64,000 nt of DNA from Pseudooceanicola sediminis (GCF_003575965.1 NZ_QWJJ01000003.1:124001-188000); one strand, 5' to 3'; positions 8,005-17,412 are shown, counted from the stretch's first letter. Made by a program: numbers and translations. Notes: generated by a model from the letters alone, not told the origin.

Positions 8005-9621
8005 CTATTGCTCCTCGCTTCCGCCCAAAAGGGTGGCCACGATGCTGGCCGAGGACATCGCCCCGCCCGAGCTGACATTGCTCAGCAACAGATAGCGCCG
8101 CCGCACGTCATGCAGCGCCTCCGTTTCGGCAAGCTCGGTAACATTGGACGTGCCGAACAGGCGTTCGGATCGCGCCTGCAATTCCGCGCTCTGCCTGTCG
8201 ATATCCAGCGCCGAAAAACTGGCGGGCAACTGGAACGCGGTCTCGAAAACCTCTCTCAGCGGTTTTGACGCAAGCACGCCGTACCAACGAGAGCTGTTGG
8301 TACTGGCGCCCGCGATCACCTGGGCCATGTCGCGTTCCAGCGACAGCGCAATGCGCAGGGTCGGATCGGCGTTTCCGATCTCGATCTCGAACTGCCGGTC
8401 GAGGTAATTCTCCACCACCGTTTCGGCAAATCCGGCGGGATAGGTGCGCCCCGCATCCTGGTCCTTGAAATTGAAGGCGTCGGCAAAGGCGCGATAGCGT
8501 TGATCGGGGTAGACGTTCAGCAATGACGTCGGGCTGTTGCGATCCGACCCCAGAATGCGGCTGGCAAAGGGCACGCTGTCGCTGCGCGATGGCAGATCGA
8601 AGAATTCGAACGTGGCCAGCATCAGCGATATGTCCTTGAACAGATCCGCCGGGGTTTCGACCTGGCTGGTGCGCGCGCTGACGGTCTTGACGACCTTCTG
8701 CAAGGTGCTGGTAAAGGCTTCGGCGTTCGGATCGGCATCCGCCTCGGCCATCGCGGCAAAGTCAAAGACATTGGCCAGCGCCGCGTACCGCTTGTCCTCC
8801 AGCGTGTTGGCGACCGAGGTGTCATCGGTCAGATCCGATGCCAGGACAGCTTCGATCAACTCCGGGTCGTCGGCATCCGCCTGCAGGCCGAATATCTGCA
8901 AGGCCGCCGCCAGCAACTCCGGCTCGTCCATCAGGGCCTCGGGGGTGCGGATGTCTGCGGCCTTGTCTGCGAACAGCGTCGCGAATCCATACAGGCTGTC
9001 CCGGTCGCGGGCCTTGCCCGCCAGATCGAACGCCTCGGCAAGCGCGACATAGCGGGGATCGGACAGGCGGTTGGCAAAGGAGTTTTCGTCGCCCAGATCG
9101 GAATTCAGCACCTGTTGCAGGAAATAGGTGTTGGTCCGGTCGTCCTCCAGGCCAAAGGTTTTCAGGGTCGCGCGCAGCAGCGAGGGGTCGTTCAGCAGGT
9201 CGTCGGCAGTTTGTATGCTGGCCAACTGCGCCGAAACCTCCTCCGCCGATTTGGTCGATGTCAGCGATGGCCCCCCCTCACCGGCGAAATTGAACGCCTT
9301 GGCAAAGGCAAGATAGCGTTTGTCGGCCAGTCGGTTGGCAAGGGATTTGCCGTCCGTCAGATCGGAATCGAGGATTTTCTTGATGAAGGCGCGGTTGTTG
9401 ATGTCTTCGTCCAGGCCAAAGGCACCAAGGGCGACGCGCAACATGGCGCGGTCATCCATCAGCTGGTCCGATGTCTGAATATCCTTCAGCTTGCTCTTGA
9501 ATTGTTCGGTATCGCGCGCGATCGGCGCCGATTGCGCCAGCAACTGCTGCTGGCGGTCGCGGGTCCGCATCAGGAATTCATACCCGGAGACGCCCGTTCC
9601 CATGGCTGTCGGTGTAAACAT
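8005..9621 (-). CDS. DUF1217 repeat protein (flagellum-associated family)
   Basis: A 538-residue protein built from four repeats of about 80-90 residues, each running from an L(M/L)(D/N)DP-type helix through ALxxFGL to SDL..(S/N)(F/L)ANRL.D.RY.A(L/F)A.AF. This is the DUF1217 domain, commonly encoded in flagellar gene clusters of Rhodobacterales. The N terminus GTGVSGYEFLMRTRDRQQQL has no signal peptide. GGAGG precedes the ATG. No flagellar structural genes lie nearby, so it stands alone here. Its molecular role is unknown. Confidence 0.8.
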   Translation of the reverse strand: MFTPTAMGTGVSGYEFLMRTRDRQQQLLAQSAPIARDTEQFKSKLKDIQTSDQLMDDRAMLRVALGAFGLDEDINNRAFIKKILDSDLTDGKSLANRLADKRYLAFAKAFNFAGEGGPSLTSTKSAEEVSAQLASIQTADDLLNDPSLLRATLKTFGLEDDRTNTYFLQQVLNSDLGDENSFANRLSDPRYVALAEAFDLAGKARDRDSLYGFATLFADKAADIRTPEALMDEPELLAAALQIFGLQADADDPELIEAVLASDLTDDTSVANTLEDKRYAALANVFDFAAMAEADADPNAEAFTSTLQKVVKTVSARTSQVETPADLFKDISLMLATFEFFDLPSRSDSVPFASRILGSDRNSPTSLLNVYPDQRYRAFADAFNFKDQDAGRTYPAGFAETVVENYLDRQFEIEIGNADPTLRIALSLERDMAQVIAGASTNSSRWYGVLASKPLREVFETAFQLPASFSALDIDRQSAELQARSERLFGTSNVTELAETEALHDVRRRYLLLSNVSSGGAMSSASIVATLLGGSEEQ

Positions 9622-9872
9622 CGCTCGGCCTCCGGCAATCGCAATTCGTGTCCCGTCCGCGTCAGAGGCTAGGCCCTGTCTCTTAACCTGGCGTATCCAC
9701 CGCCGGGTTTTTGCATCGCATTGTCGGATTTTCCCGCGTGTCCCACGCTGGGGCAGGTGTGCTTGGGGGGCGCATTGTCGCTGCCCCTTCTATCTGCGGC
9801 CATGCCCGGCTAGTGTCCCGACCATCTGCCTGTCGCGCGGGCCTGACCGGCGCGTTTTCAAAGGAGCCTTAC

Positions 9873-11255
9873 ATGAACGATCTTTCAAATTCCCTTGCCG
9901 CGGCGGACATCGCCCATTCGATGCACCCCTACACCAACATGCGCGCACATGAGCAGCAGGGGCCGATGATCATCACGCGCGGCAGCGGCATTCATGTCTA
10001 CGACACCAACGGCAAGGAATATATCGAAGGCATGGCCGGGCTGTGGTCCGTCGCCGTCGGGTTTTCCGAACAGCGCCTCGTGGATGCCGCGACGAAGCAG
10101 ATGCAGGAACTGCCTTATTACCATACCTTTGCGCACAAGGCGCATGAGCCGCAGATCCGTCTGGCCGAAAAGCTGGCCGAGATGACGCCGGCCAACCTGA
10201 CCAAGTGCTTTTTCACCAATTCCGGATCCGAGGCGAACGATACCGTCGTCAAGATGGTCTGGTACATGAACAACGCCCTTGGCCGCCCCGAAAAGAAAAA
10301 GTTCCTTGCCCGCAACAAGGGCTACCACGGCATCACCGTCGCTTCGGGGTCGCTGACCGGGCTGGCGGGCAACCACCGCGATTTCGACCTGCCCGCGATA
10401 CCCGTGACGCACCTGACCACGCCGCATTTCTGGCGCTATGGCCTGGACGGCGAATCCGAGGTCGAATTTACCGCCCGCCTGCTGAAAGAGGCCGAAGATA
10501 CGATCCTGGCCGAAGGCCCCGAAACCATCGGCGCCTTCATCGGTGAGCCGGTGATGGGCGCGGGCGGTGTCATGGTGCCGCCCGAAGGCTATTGGCCGGG
10601 CATCGCCGCATTGTGCAAGAAGTACGACATCCTACTGGTCGCGGACGAGGTGATCAATGGTTTCGGGCGTCTGGGCACGGCGTTCGGCTGTGAAAAATAC
10701 GGGTTCGAGCCTGACATCCTGGTGCTGTCGAAACAGATTTCGTCGTCCTACATGCCCCTCGCCGCGATCATGGTGACCGAAGAGGTCTATGGCGCCATCG
10801 CCGACAATACCGCCAAGCTGGGGTCGTTCGGTCATGGTTTCACGGGCTCCGGTCATCCGGTTGCCGCCGCCGTCGGTCTCGAAAACCTCAAGATCATCGA
10901 AGAGCGTGACCTGATCGGCAATGCGGCCCGCCTTGAGGAGCAGTTCCAGACGGGCCTGCGTCAATATTCCGATCACCCTCTGGTGGGCGAAGTGCGCGGC
11001 GTCGGCCTGATCGCCGGCCTCGAACTGGTGGCCGACAAGGCGACCAGGAAAAGCTTTGAACCGGCAGGCATGATGGCGGCCAAGGCCTCGGCCTTCTGCA
11101 CCGAAGAGGGGCTGATCTCGCGCTCTGTCTACGAAACGCTGGCATTGTGCCCGCCGCTGATCGTGACCGAAGACGATGTCGCTGAAATCATCCTGCGCAT
11201 GGGGCGCGGTCTCGACAGGACCTACGAGTGGGCCAAGGCCGAAGGGCTGGTCTGA
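9873..11255 (+). CDS. Class III PLP aminotransferase (omega-amino acid:pyruvate type)
   Basis: A 460-residue aminotransferase. The start at 9873 is set by AAGGAG at 9861-9866; the open frame upstream is not needed. Visible features are NSGSEAND (PLP-phosphate loop), YHG after NKG, and DEVINGFGRLG with the pyridine-N Asp. The PLP lysine lies in LSKQISSSYMPLAA. Family members use beta-alanine, GABA, taurine, putrescine or aromatic amines with pyruvate or 2-oxoglutarate. The substrate cannot be fixed here. A strong terminator follows, so it is probably monocistronic. Confidence 0.88.
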   Translation: MNDLSNSLAAADIAHSMHPYTNMRAHEQQGPMIITRGSGIHVYDTNGKEYIEGMAGLWSVAVGFSEQRLVDAATKQMQELPYYHTFAHKAHEPQIRLAEKLAEMTPANLTKCFFTNSGSEANDTVVKMVWYMNNALGRPEKKKFLARNKGYHGITVASGSLTGLAGNHRDFDLPAIPVTHLTTPHFWRYGLDGESEVEFTARLLKEAEDTILAEGPETIGAFIGEPVMGAGGVMVPPEGYWPGIAALCKKYDILLVADEVINGFGRLGTAFGCEKYGFEPDILVLSKQISSSYMPLAAIMVTEEVYGAIADNTAKLGSFGHGFTGSGHPVAAAVGLENLKIIEERDLIGNAARLEEQFQTGLRQYSDHPLVGEVRGVGLIAGLELVADKATRKSFEPAGMMAAKASAFCTEEGLISRSVYETLALCPPLIVTEDDVAEIILRMGRGLDRTYEWAKAEGLV

Positions 11256-11273
11256 GGCCGTCTGCTGCTGAGC

Positions 11274-11307
11274 ATGAAAGGCGCGGAGCAGTCCGCGCCT
11301 TTTTCAT
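11274..11307 (+). terminator. Rho-independent terminator of the aminotransferase gene
   Basis: A perfect 11-bp stem AAAGGCGCGGA/TCCGCGCCTTT with a GCAG loop ends in TTTTT at 11300-11304. It begins 22 bp after the TGA. Confidence 0.9.
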
Positions 11308-11962
11308 GTGGGGGCCTCCCGGCTGTGCCCATTTGTGCGCACGGCGTGCCGGGGCTGTCCTGTTTCGCGATGCCATGCCGGGCGCGGCATTTTCCGTGCC
11401 TTTCCCGCCCGGATACCGCATAGATACCGCCCAGATACCGACGTTGCGAACCAGCCCTTTTTGCCGCGCCTGAGCGGCGCCGTCAGTGCCCGGGTCACGG
11501 GGCAGGGCGGCTGTGTCGGGGCGGACATTCCGAAATCACAATACGGTCGTTCTGCACCTGCATGATTCCCGCCTGAGCGTCTCACTACAGATTTCACTTC
11601 CGTAATGTGGTCAGCCGATTTTCGCTGTTGCCGTGAATTGCGCGTGATCCTGGCATTCGTATCGGCGGAAAGCCGCCTGATTTTCGCTTTGCGCCCGCAG
11701 AATCCGCTGGCAGGGGCAGGGTGGATAGCGATATTTTGCCTGCTGGCAACCGCCCGGAATCACAGGATTTATCCTGCTCATGAGCCTCAGACGCAAAATT
11801 CTGCCTTTTGCGCATTGAACCATCGGCAAGTTTTCTGCGTTGCGGCAGGGAAGGTACGGCGAATGCTTGCCGTGGCGACCCGCCCGGATTGCCTCTGCTC
11901 GTCCGACGGGAAAATCTCGGACGATATCCCGTTTCGGGGAAAGCGCTTTTTGAGGATACCAT
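11308..11962. other. Long intergenic region upstream of opgG
   Basis: About 650 bp without a convincing gene. It contains GATACCG element copy B (11412-11446). It also contains an inverted repeat CAGGAT-TT-ATCCTG at 11763-11776 that abuts the palindrome CTCATGAG; this is a possible operator for the osmoregulated opg operon about 190 bp downstream. Weak open frames here lack ribosome-binding sites and recognisable sequence. Confidence 0.5.
11412..11446 (+). repeat. GATACCG phased-repeat element, copy B
   Basis: GATACCG at 11412, 11423 and 11434 (11-bp period), then ACGTTGC. As in copies C and D, the first unit is preceded by CGCCCG. The element lies between the aminotransferase terminator and the opgG leader. 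Confidence 0.75.
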
Positions 11963-13651
11963 ATGCTGCCGAATGCCAACGTGAACTGCCCCTCCGCCGC
12001 CCGCCAAACGCCGCGTAGGGCAGCGACCGCTGACCCCAATATCCCCAAGCGCGCCCTGCCGGCCTCGCCTGCGCGCCGCCGTCTTCTGCGCCAGCTTGCC
12101 GGCTCGACAGCCTTCGCCGCCTGTGGTCTGCCCGCCCTGGCGCAGGATGCCGCGCAACCCGCCGACGCCGCTGCTGCCGAACAGCCCTCGCCGCAGCCCT
12201 TTACCTTCGACACCCTTACCGAAGAGATGCGCCAGCTTGCTACGCAGGACCCGCGCCAGGTGCAGGCCTTGTCGGGTTTCCTGTCGCAACTGGATTACGA
12301 CGGATACCAGCGTATTCAGTTCAATCCGGAACGGGCCCGCTGGCGCGACGGGGAATCTTTGTTTCAGGTCAACGCCTTCTCGCTCGGCTGGCTGTTCAAG
12401 GAACCTGTCGAACTGTTCGAGGTCGTCGACGGGATGAAGCTGCCGATGACATTTTCGACGGCGGACTTTCTCTATCACGAACCGCTGAGCAAGGATGTTC
12501 CGAAGGATATCGTGATGCCTGGCGTCGCCGGGTTTCGCCTGAATGCTCCGTTGAACCGGGCGGATATATTTGACGAACTGGTCGCGTTCCTTGGTGCGTC
12601 GTACTTTCGGGCATTGGGGCGCGGCAATCGCTATGGTCTGTCCTCGCGCGGTTTGGCCGTCAATACGGGGCTGTCCTCGGGCGAGGAATTCCCCCGCTTT
12701 TCCGGCTTCTATCTGGAACGGCCCGTTCCCGGCGCCGATCAGGCCGTGCTGTATGCGTCGTTGGAATCCGCGTCGCTGACGGGTGCCTATCGGTTTGCGA
12801 TCCGTCCCGGCGAAAACACCGAAATCGACGTGACAGCGCGTCTTTTCCTGCGCAACGACGTTGAGCAGATCGGGATTGCGCCGCTGACTTCAATGTATCT
12901 TTTCGGATCGGCCGACAAAGGCAACTTCGACGATTACCGTCCCGCAGTCCACGACAGCCAGGCGCTGGTGCTGGACACCCAGGGCGGCGACCGGTTTTTC
13001 CGGCCGCTGAAGAACCCGCCGCGTCTGGCCTCGTCCTATCTCGGGGCAATGACACCCAAGGCCTTCGGTCTGGTGCAGCGCAGCCGCGATTTCGACGACT
13101 ACCTGGATGCAGGGGCACGCTATGATCTGCGCCCGTCGCTGATGATCGAACCGCTGGGCGACTGGGGCAAAGGCTTTGTCCGCCTGGTCGAAATTCCATC
13201 CGATCTCGAAGGAAACGACAATATCGTCGCCTTCTGGGTGCCGGACGCGAGCTTTACCCAGGGCGCGAATTTCGAGGTTTCCTATCGTATGACCTGGGGG
13301 ATGACGCCCGGCAGCGACGAGACAGAACTTGCACAGGTTTTGCGCACACGGGCCGGTCATGGCGGTGTTGCGGGTGTTAAACCGGCAAAGGACCGCCGAA
13401 AGTTCGTCATCGACTTCTCTGGCGGACTTCTTTCGGAACTTCCCGACAACGCGGAGGTTTCTCCTACCGTGCAGGTCAACAACGGAGAGATCGTCGAGAC
13501 GGTTCTCAGTTGCATAGACGGCACCAAGACCTGGCGTTTGGTGACGGAAATATCCGCCCCCGACGACAGTATTGTTGAGATCAAGGCCGGTCTTTCGGGC
13601 TATGGGCGCAAGCTTTCCGAAACCTGGCTCTACCAGTGGGTGAAGGAATGA
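11963..13651 (+). CDS. opgG: Periplasmic glucan biosynthesis protein OpgG (MdoG)
   Basis: A 562-residue periplasmic protein for osmoregulated periplasmic glucan backbone synthesis. The N terminus has a basic stretch RRRLLRQLAG followed by a hydrophobic segment ending ALAQ, a Tat-like or Sec signal. The mature part opens with FTFDTLTEEMRQLA and continues through LGWLFKEPVELFEV, both family hallmarks. The twin-Arg-like feature also recalls OpgD, but the gene order opgG-opgI-opgH-opgC supports opgG. TGAGGA precedes the ATG by 6 bp. The next ATG overlaps this stop (ATGA), giving translational coupling. Confidence 0.92.
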   Translation: MLPNANVNCPSAARQTPRRAATADPNIPKRALPASPARRRLLRQLAGSTAFAACGLPALAQDAAQPADAAAAEQPSPQPFTFDTLTEEMRQLATQDPRQVQALSGFLSQLDYDGYQRIQFNPERARWRDGESLFQVNAFSLGWLFKEPVELFEVVDGMKLPMTFSTADFLYHEPLSKDVPKDIVMPGVAGFRLNAPLNRADIFDELVAFLGASYFRALGRGNRYGLSSRGLAVNTGLSSGEEFPRFSGFYLERPVPGADQAVLYASLESASLTGAYRFAIRPGENTEIDVTARLFLRNDVEQIGIAPLTSMYLFGSADKGNFDDYRPAVHDSQALVLDTQGGDRFFRPLKNPPRLASSYLGAMTPKAFGLVQRSRDFDDYLDAGARYDLRPSLMIEPLGDWGKGFVRLVEIPSDLEGNDNIVAFWVPDASFTQGANFEVSYRMTWGMTPGSDETELAQVLRTRAGHGGVAGVKPAKDRRKFVIDFSGGLLSELPDNAEVSPTVQVNNGEIVETVLSCIDGTKTWRLVTEISAPDDSIVEIKAGLSGYGRKLSETWLYQWVKE

Positions 13652-13839
13652 AAGCCGAAATGAATATGGAAGCCGCCGCCTTGAACGCAACAGCCGTCGA
13701 GGCAACGCATTGGGAGCCCCCGATGGCGCCGATGGACATGCCGCGCCAGATTCTTGAGCGCGACGGCAGCGCGCGCCAAGGTGCGTCAGCCTCCCTCGGC
13801 TGGATGTCCCGTTTCGCTTCGTTCCTGCATCTCGCCTGA
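13648..13839 (+). CDS. opgI: Small protein OpgI between opgG and opgH
   Basis: A 63-residue small protein starting MKAEMNMEAAALNATAVEA. Its ATG overlaps the opgG stop by 4 bp, and its TGA shares one base with the opgH ATG, so it is coupled on both sides. Position and size match opgI of the Rhodobacter sphaeroides opgGIHC operon. It has no membrane segment. In enteric bacteria OpgH carries a long cytoplasmic N terminus that is absent from the OpgH encoded here. OpgI might supply part of that region as a separate chain; this is inference from gene order and composition only. Confidence 0.75.
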   Translation: MKAEMNMEAAALNATAVEATHWEPPMAPMDMPRQILERDGSARQGASASLGWMSRFASFLHLA

Positions 13840-15680
13840 TGGGGGAGGACGGGGTGCGCATGTCCACAGGTCCAGTCGGATCGCAGGCCAGACAGGATGA
13901 CGTCAGGCGCGCACGCTTGTACCGCGTGATCGCCCTCGGCTTCAGTGCCGTTGCTGCCACAACCGCGACAGTGCTGCTGCTCGAAGCCGCCGTTGCGGAT
14001 GGCAATGACGTCTGGGACTATGCCCGCGCCTCGCTGATCTTTCTGACAACCGCCTGGCTGTCCTGGGGGGCGGCACAGGCGCTTCTGGGGTTGCCCGGAC
14101 GTACGCGTCAGCCCGCTGTTGCCGATATCGTGATGCCGCAGCCGCGCACCGTCGTGCTGGTCCCGATCTGCAACGAAGACCCGGTGGCCACCTTTGCCCG
14201 CATCGCGGCGATGGATGCCTCACTTCTGGCATCGGGTGTGGCGACGGATATCGCCGTCCTGTCCGATACCCGTGACGAAGATGCCGCCGCACATGAGCGA
14301 AATACCTTCGTGCGCCTGCTCGAAGAAACCTCGGGGCACGGGCGAATCTTTTACCGTCGCCGTCAGGACAACCGTGGCCGCAAGGCTGGCAATATCGAGG
14401 ATTTCATCCGCAATTCCGGCGCTGCCTACGAATTTGCCGTCATCCTTGATGCGGATAGCCTGATGGAAGGGGCGACGATCCGGCGCATGATTGCCCAGAT
14501 GCAGGCAGATCCCTCCCTCGGGCTATTGCAGACGTTGCCCAAGATCGTCGGCGCGGGGTCCCTGTTCGGCCGCGCGATGCAGTTTGCCGCCAGTTTCTTT
14601 TCGCCGGTGTTCGCCCGTGGCCTGGCCCGGATGCAGGGCGATACAGGCCCTTTCTGGGGGCACAACGCGATCATTCGAACCGAGGCCTTTGCACAAAGCT
14701 GTGCCTTGCCGCCGCTGTCGGGCCTGCCGCCGTTCGGCGGTCATATCCTCAGCCATGACTATGTCGAGGCCGCATTGCTGGCCCGCGGTGGCTGGAGCGT
14801 CCAGGTCGATGAGACGATCCCCGGTTCGTTCGAGGAAGGCCCGGAAAACGTCCTGTCCTTTGCCAAACGTGACCGTCGCTGGTGTCAGGGTAACCTGCAA
14901 CATATCCGCCTGCTGACGGCCCCCGGCCTGCGCGCCTGGAGCCGGTTCGTCTTTGTGCAGGGCATCTTTGCCTATATCGTTTCGCTTCTCTGGGGCTTGT
15001 TCCTGCTCGCCTCGATCGCGGCGACCGTCATGGCGCCGGCACCTGATTACTTTCCCGAACCATACCAGCTTTTCCCTGTATTTCCCTCGGACCGGACCCA
15101 GCAGATCATTGCCCTGGGGATGGGTATCGTCGGGCTTCTTGTCGTACCGAAGCTCGGCATCCTGATCCAGGCCATCGTGACCCGGCGCGCGGACGGATTT
15201 GGCGGCGGGGCCCTTGCTGCCGCGTCGGTCCTGGTCGAGCTGTTGCTGTCGTCGCTGATGGCACCCGTGATGCTGATGTACCAATCCAAGGCCGTCCTTC
15301 AGGTGTTGTCCGGGCGCGATGGTGGCTGGCCGGCCAACCAGCGCGGCGAAGGCAGCCTGACGTTGGGCCAAGGGCTGCGCGCGGGCCTCTGGATCTCGGT
15401 CTTTGGCGCTGTGGCCTTGCTGGGGGTTTGGCAGATCGCACCTGCGTTGGTGCTGTGGCTGATGCCCGTCAGCCTGCCGATGCTGGCCGCACCCCTGTTG
15501 ATCACCTATAGCTCGCGCGATATTTTCGGGGGCCTGTTCCGCACCCCGGAAGAGGACGAGCGAGGCACAGTCGTCGCCACCTATCGCGCCATCCACGCCC
15601 GTTGGACGAGCGCAACCGCCACGACGACCAGCGCGGCGGGCGATGCCGATGCGGGGGAACCTGCAAATGTCGCCGCGTGA
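13839..15680 (+). CDS. opgH: Glucan glucosyltransferase OpgH (MdoH)
   Basis: A 613-residue inner-membrane glycosyltransferase (GT2-like) that elongates and exports the glucan backbone from UDP-glucose. Two N-terminal membrane segments (about 30-50 and 62-84) precede the catalytic domain: VPICNED near 108, ILDADS (DADS 204-207), HDYVEA (306-311) and RRWCQGN (346-352, QxxRW-like). Further membrane helices follow. It is much shorter at the N terminus than enteric MdoH (about 847 residues). An ATG at 13860 with a better GGGGGAGG site is an alternative start. Its 3' end overlaps opgC. Confidence 0.93.
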   Translation: MGEDGVRMSTGPVGSQARQDDVRRARLYRVIALGFSAVAATTATVLLLEAAVADGNDVWDYARASLIFLTTAWLSWGAAQALLGLPGRTRQPAVADIVMPQPRTVVLVPICNEDPVATFARIAAMDASLLASGVATDIAVLSDTRDEDAAAHERNTFVRLLEETSGHGRIFYRRRQDNRGRKAGNIEDFIRNSGAAYEFAVILDADSLMEGATIRRMIAQMQADPSLGLLQTLPKIVGAGSLFGRAMQFAASFFSPVFARGLARMQGDTGPFWGHNAIIRTEAFAQSCALPPLSGLPPFGGHILSHDYVEAALLARGGWSVQVDETIPGSFEEGPENVLSFAKRDRRWCQGNLQHIRLLTAPGLRAWSRFVFVQGIFAYIVSLLWGLFLLASIAATVMAPAPDYFPEPYQLFPVFPSDRTQQIIALGMGIVGLLVVPKLGILIQAIVTRRADGFGGGALAAASVLVELLLSSLMAPVMLMYQSKAVLQVLSGRDGGWPANQRGEGSLTLGQGLRAGLWISVFGAVALLGVWQIAPALVLWLMPVSLPMLAAPLLITYSSRDIFGGLFRTPEEDERGTVVATYRAIHARWTSATATTTSAAGDADAGEPANVAA

Positions 15681-17058
15681 CAACGGACCCCCGGTTGTGG
15701 GGCAGGCCTTCGATTTTCCGTCTCATTCAGGCGCACCCAGAGTGCCTGACCGCCATCTTGCCGGGGCGCGCCCTGAACGATCCGCCGCCAGGACAGGTGG
15801 GTCAGGCAACGGTGGTTCAGATGGCGGTGCGGCCTTGCCGCCGGCGGCTGGTGGCAAGCGACCGCGCGATCTGCGCATCGATACCTTCCGCGGTCTGGCG
15901 TTGGTGATGATCTTTGTCGATCACGTCCCGGGCAATCCGTTCGAGGCACTGACATCGCGCAACTATGGCTTTTCCGACGCTGCCGAGGGGTTCTTCGTCA
16001 TGTCGGGCATCGCCGCCGGGATCGCATACTCGGGCCGTTTCGCGCCCGAAATCCTCAGGCGTGATGGCGCTTGGGCGGCGATCTCTCCGGTGTGGAAACG
16101 GGCGTGGACGCTGTACCTGGTTCAGGTCTTTCTGACCATGTGGGCCATCGCGATCTACGCTTGGGGGGCGAACACCTTTGGCCTGCCCAAGTTGCTGAGC
16201 GAAATCAATCTGCGGCAGGTGTTCGAAAATACGCCGGAGGCGTTGATCGGTATCCCGGCGCTGACGCACCAGCTTGGCTACGTCAACATCCTGCCAGCGT
16301 ATTCGGTTTTGCTGCTTGGCGCGCCATTGGTGCTGTTCTGCGGTTTGCGCGCACCAAGGACGACGCTTGCCGTGTCGCTTGTGCTGTGGTTCGGCGCGGG
16401 GCTGTTTCGCCTCAACCTGCCGAACTTCCCCAACCCGGGGGGATGGTTCTTCAACCCGGTCGCGTGGCAGCTGATTTTTGTCATCGGCCTCTTGACCGGG
16501 ATGCATCTGCGCAAGGGCCAGCGTTTCGTGCCCCGATCACGCCTGCTCTTTGGTCTGGCCGCAGGATATCTGATCCTTGTCGTCGCGTGGATGTTCATCC
16601 CGGCCCTGGCCAATGCCCTTAACACGCAGCTGGCCCGCTTGGGCGCGGCTGGGGTGCCGTTCTTCATCGTCGCCCATGACAAGACATTCCTGTCCCTGCC
16701 GCGTCTGCTGCACGTGCTTGCACTGGTCTACGTCTTGTCTTCGCTGCCTGTCGTGAAATCGCTCTGCGCCTCGCCCCTGGCTGCGCCGCTGCGCCTGATG
16801 GGACGGCACGGATTGGTGGTCTTTTCGGTCGGAACCGTGGTCAGCCTGCTGTTTCAGGTGTTTCTTGCGGCCGAGCCCGACAGCAGGGTGCTCTCCGTGG
16901 TACTGCCGCTCGCTGGCCTCCTCCTTCAGGTTCTGGTCGCATGGGGGGCAGAAATCGCACGCCGCCCGCGCCCGCGCACGGTTCAGGGCGGACTTGCGCG
17001 CGACCTGACCGCAGCACGATCGACGGCCAAGGTGACGATCCCCAGCGTACCCGTCTGA
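15667..17058 (+). CDS. opgC: OpgC membrane acyltransferase (glucan succinylation)
   Basis: A 463-residue multi-span membrane protein of the OpgC family, which adds succinyl groups to periplasmic glucans in R. sphaeroides. After a polar, low-complexity N terminus of ~65 residues come RIDTFRGLALVMIFVDHVPG, with the conserved Arg and the His of this acyltransferase class, and about ten hydrophobic segments. The ATG at 15667 follows GGGGGA by 8 bp and overlaps the opgH end by 14 bp. An ATG at 15643 is also in frame. It is the last gene of the opg operon. Confidence 0.88.
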   Translation: MSPRDNGPPVVGQAFDFPSHSGAPRVPDRHLAGARPERSAARTGGSGNGGSDGGAALPPAAGGKRPRDLRIDTFRGLALVMIFVDHVPGNPFEALTSRNYGFSDAAEGFFVMSGIAAGIAYSGRFAPEILRRDGAWAAISPVWKRAWTLYLVQVFLTMWAIAIYAWGANTFGLPKLLSEINLRQVFENTPEALIGIPALTHQLGYVNILPAYSVLLLGAPLVLFCGLRAPRTTLAVSLVLWFGAGLFRLNLPNFPNPGGWFFNPVAWQLIFVIGLLTGMHLRKGQRFVPRSRLLFGLAAGYLILVVAWMFIPALANALNTQLARLGAAGVPFFIVAHDKTFLSLPRLLHVLALVYVLSSLPVVKSLCASPLAAPLRLMGRHGLVVFSVGTVVSLLFQVFLAAEPDSRVLSVVLPLAGLLLQVLVAWGAEIARRPRPRTVQGGLARDLTAARSTAKVTIPSVPV

Positions 17059-17231
17059 CAACCGGGGCGCTGAAAAGGCGCCTCGCTTCTGTCACAAATC
17101 AGCTGTTGCTGGTGTCCTCGGGCATGTTGCGGGCGCGATTGCTGCCCGTTTAGCGAGCATTCAGTCGGTTTTACTCTGTTCGCGGGGCGTTAAACCTTGC
17201 CCGATGTCCGGCTTCGGTGCTGGTCTGAGGG
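17059..17231. other. Gap between opgC and the riboswitch
   Basis: 173 bp without a gene. A small hairpin GGCGC-TGAAAAG-GCGCC at 17066-17082 lies just after opgC and may end that operon, though no T-run follows. The promoter for the riboswitch-controlled operon must lie here; I cannot pick a clear -35/-10 pair. Confidence 0.35.
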
Positions 17232-17348
17232 GGCAGGGCACTTAGGGTTCCGCGGGCAAGACAGGCCCGGTCTGGTCCAAGAAGTGCCGCCCCCCGGCAA
17301 ATTCCGGTCAGGGTACACGGCGGGGCAAAATCCCGGGAGAGTACTGCG
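17232..17348 (+). promoter_or_regulatory. Guanidine-I riboswitch (ykkC class, subtype 1)
   Basis: All three conserved blocks of the ykkC aptamer are present in order. CTTAGGGTTCCG is at 17241-17252 and CTGGTCCAAGAAG at 17272-17284. The 3' block runs from ACGGCGGGGCAAAA (17317-17330) into TCCCGGGAGAG. A closing helix can form between GCAG near 17233 and CTGC near 17344. The aptamer ends about 80 nt before the start codon of a transporter operon. Guanidinium is the known ligand of this class and normally turns genes on. The downstream genes (importer, ureohydrolase) fit that role exactly. Confidence 0.93.
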
Positions 17349-17374
17349 CAGGTTGACCCGCGCCCTCTCTCATT

Positions 17375-17412
17375 CGTTCCGCCAGCGGGAAAACTCAAAA
17401 ATTGGCGGAACG
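17375..17412 (+). promoter_or_regulatory. Hairpin between guanidine aptamer and start codon (candidate expression platform)
   Basis: A perfect 10-bp stem CGTTCCGCCA/TGGCGGAACG with an 18-nt A-rich loop ends 4 nt before the GGGGAG ribosome-binding site. There is no U-run, so it is not a standard intrinsic terminator. Upstream, CCTCTCTC near 17364 could pair with the aptamer's 3' GGGAGAG, offering an alternative fold. This suggests translational or Rho-linked control, which is inference. Confidence 0.5.

Noticed and set aside
11605-12018. Open frame upstream of and overlapping opgG
   Set aside because: Overlaps the secure opgG start in another frame, has Cys/Arg-rich non-protein-like composition and no Shine-Dalgarno.
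17375-17412. Intrinsic terminator for the guanidine riboswitch
   Set aside because: The stem is strong but is followed by CGACGG rather than a U-run, so I list it only as a candidate platform hairpin.
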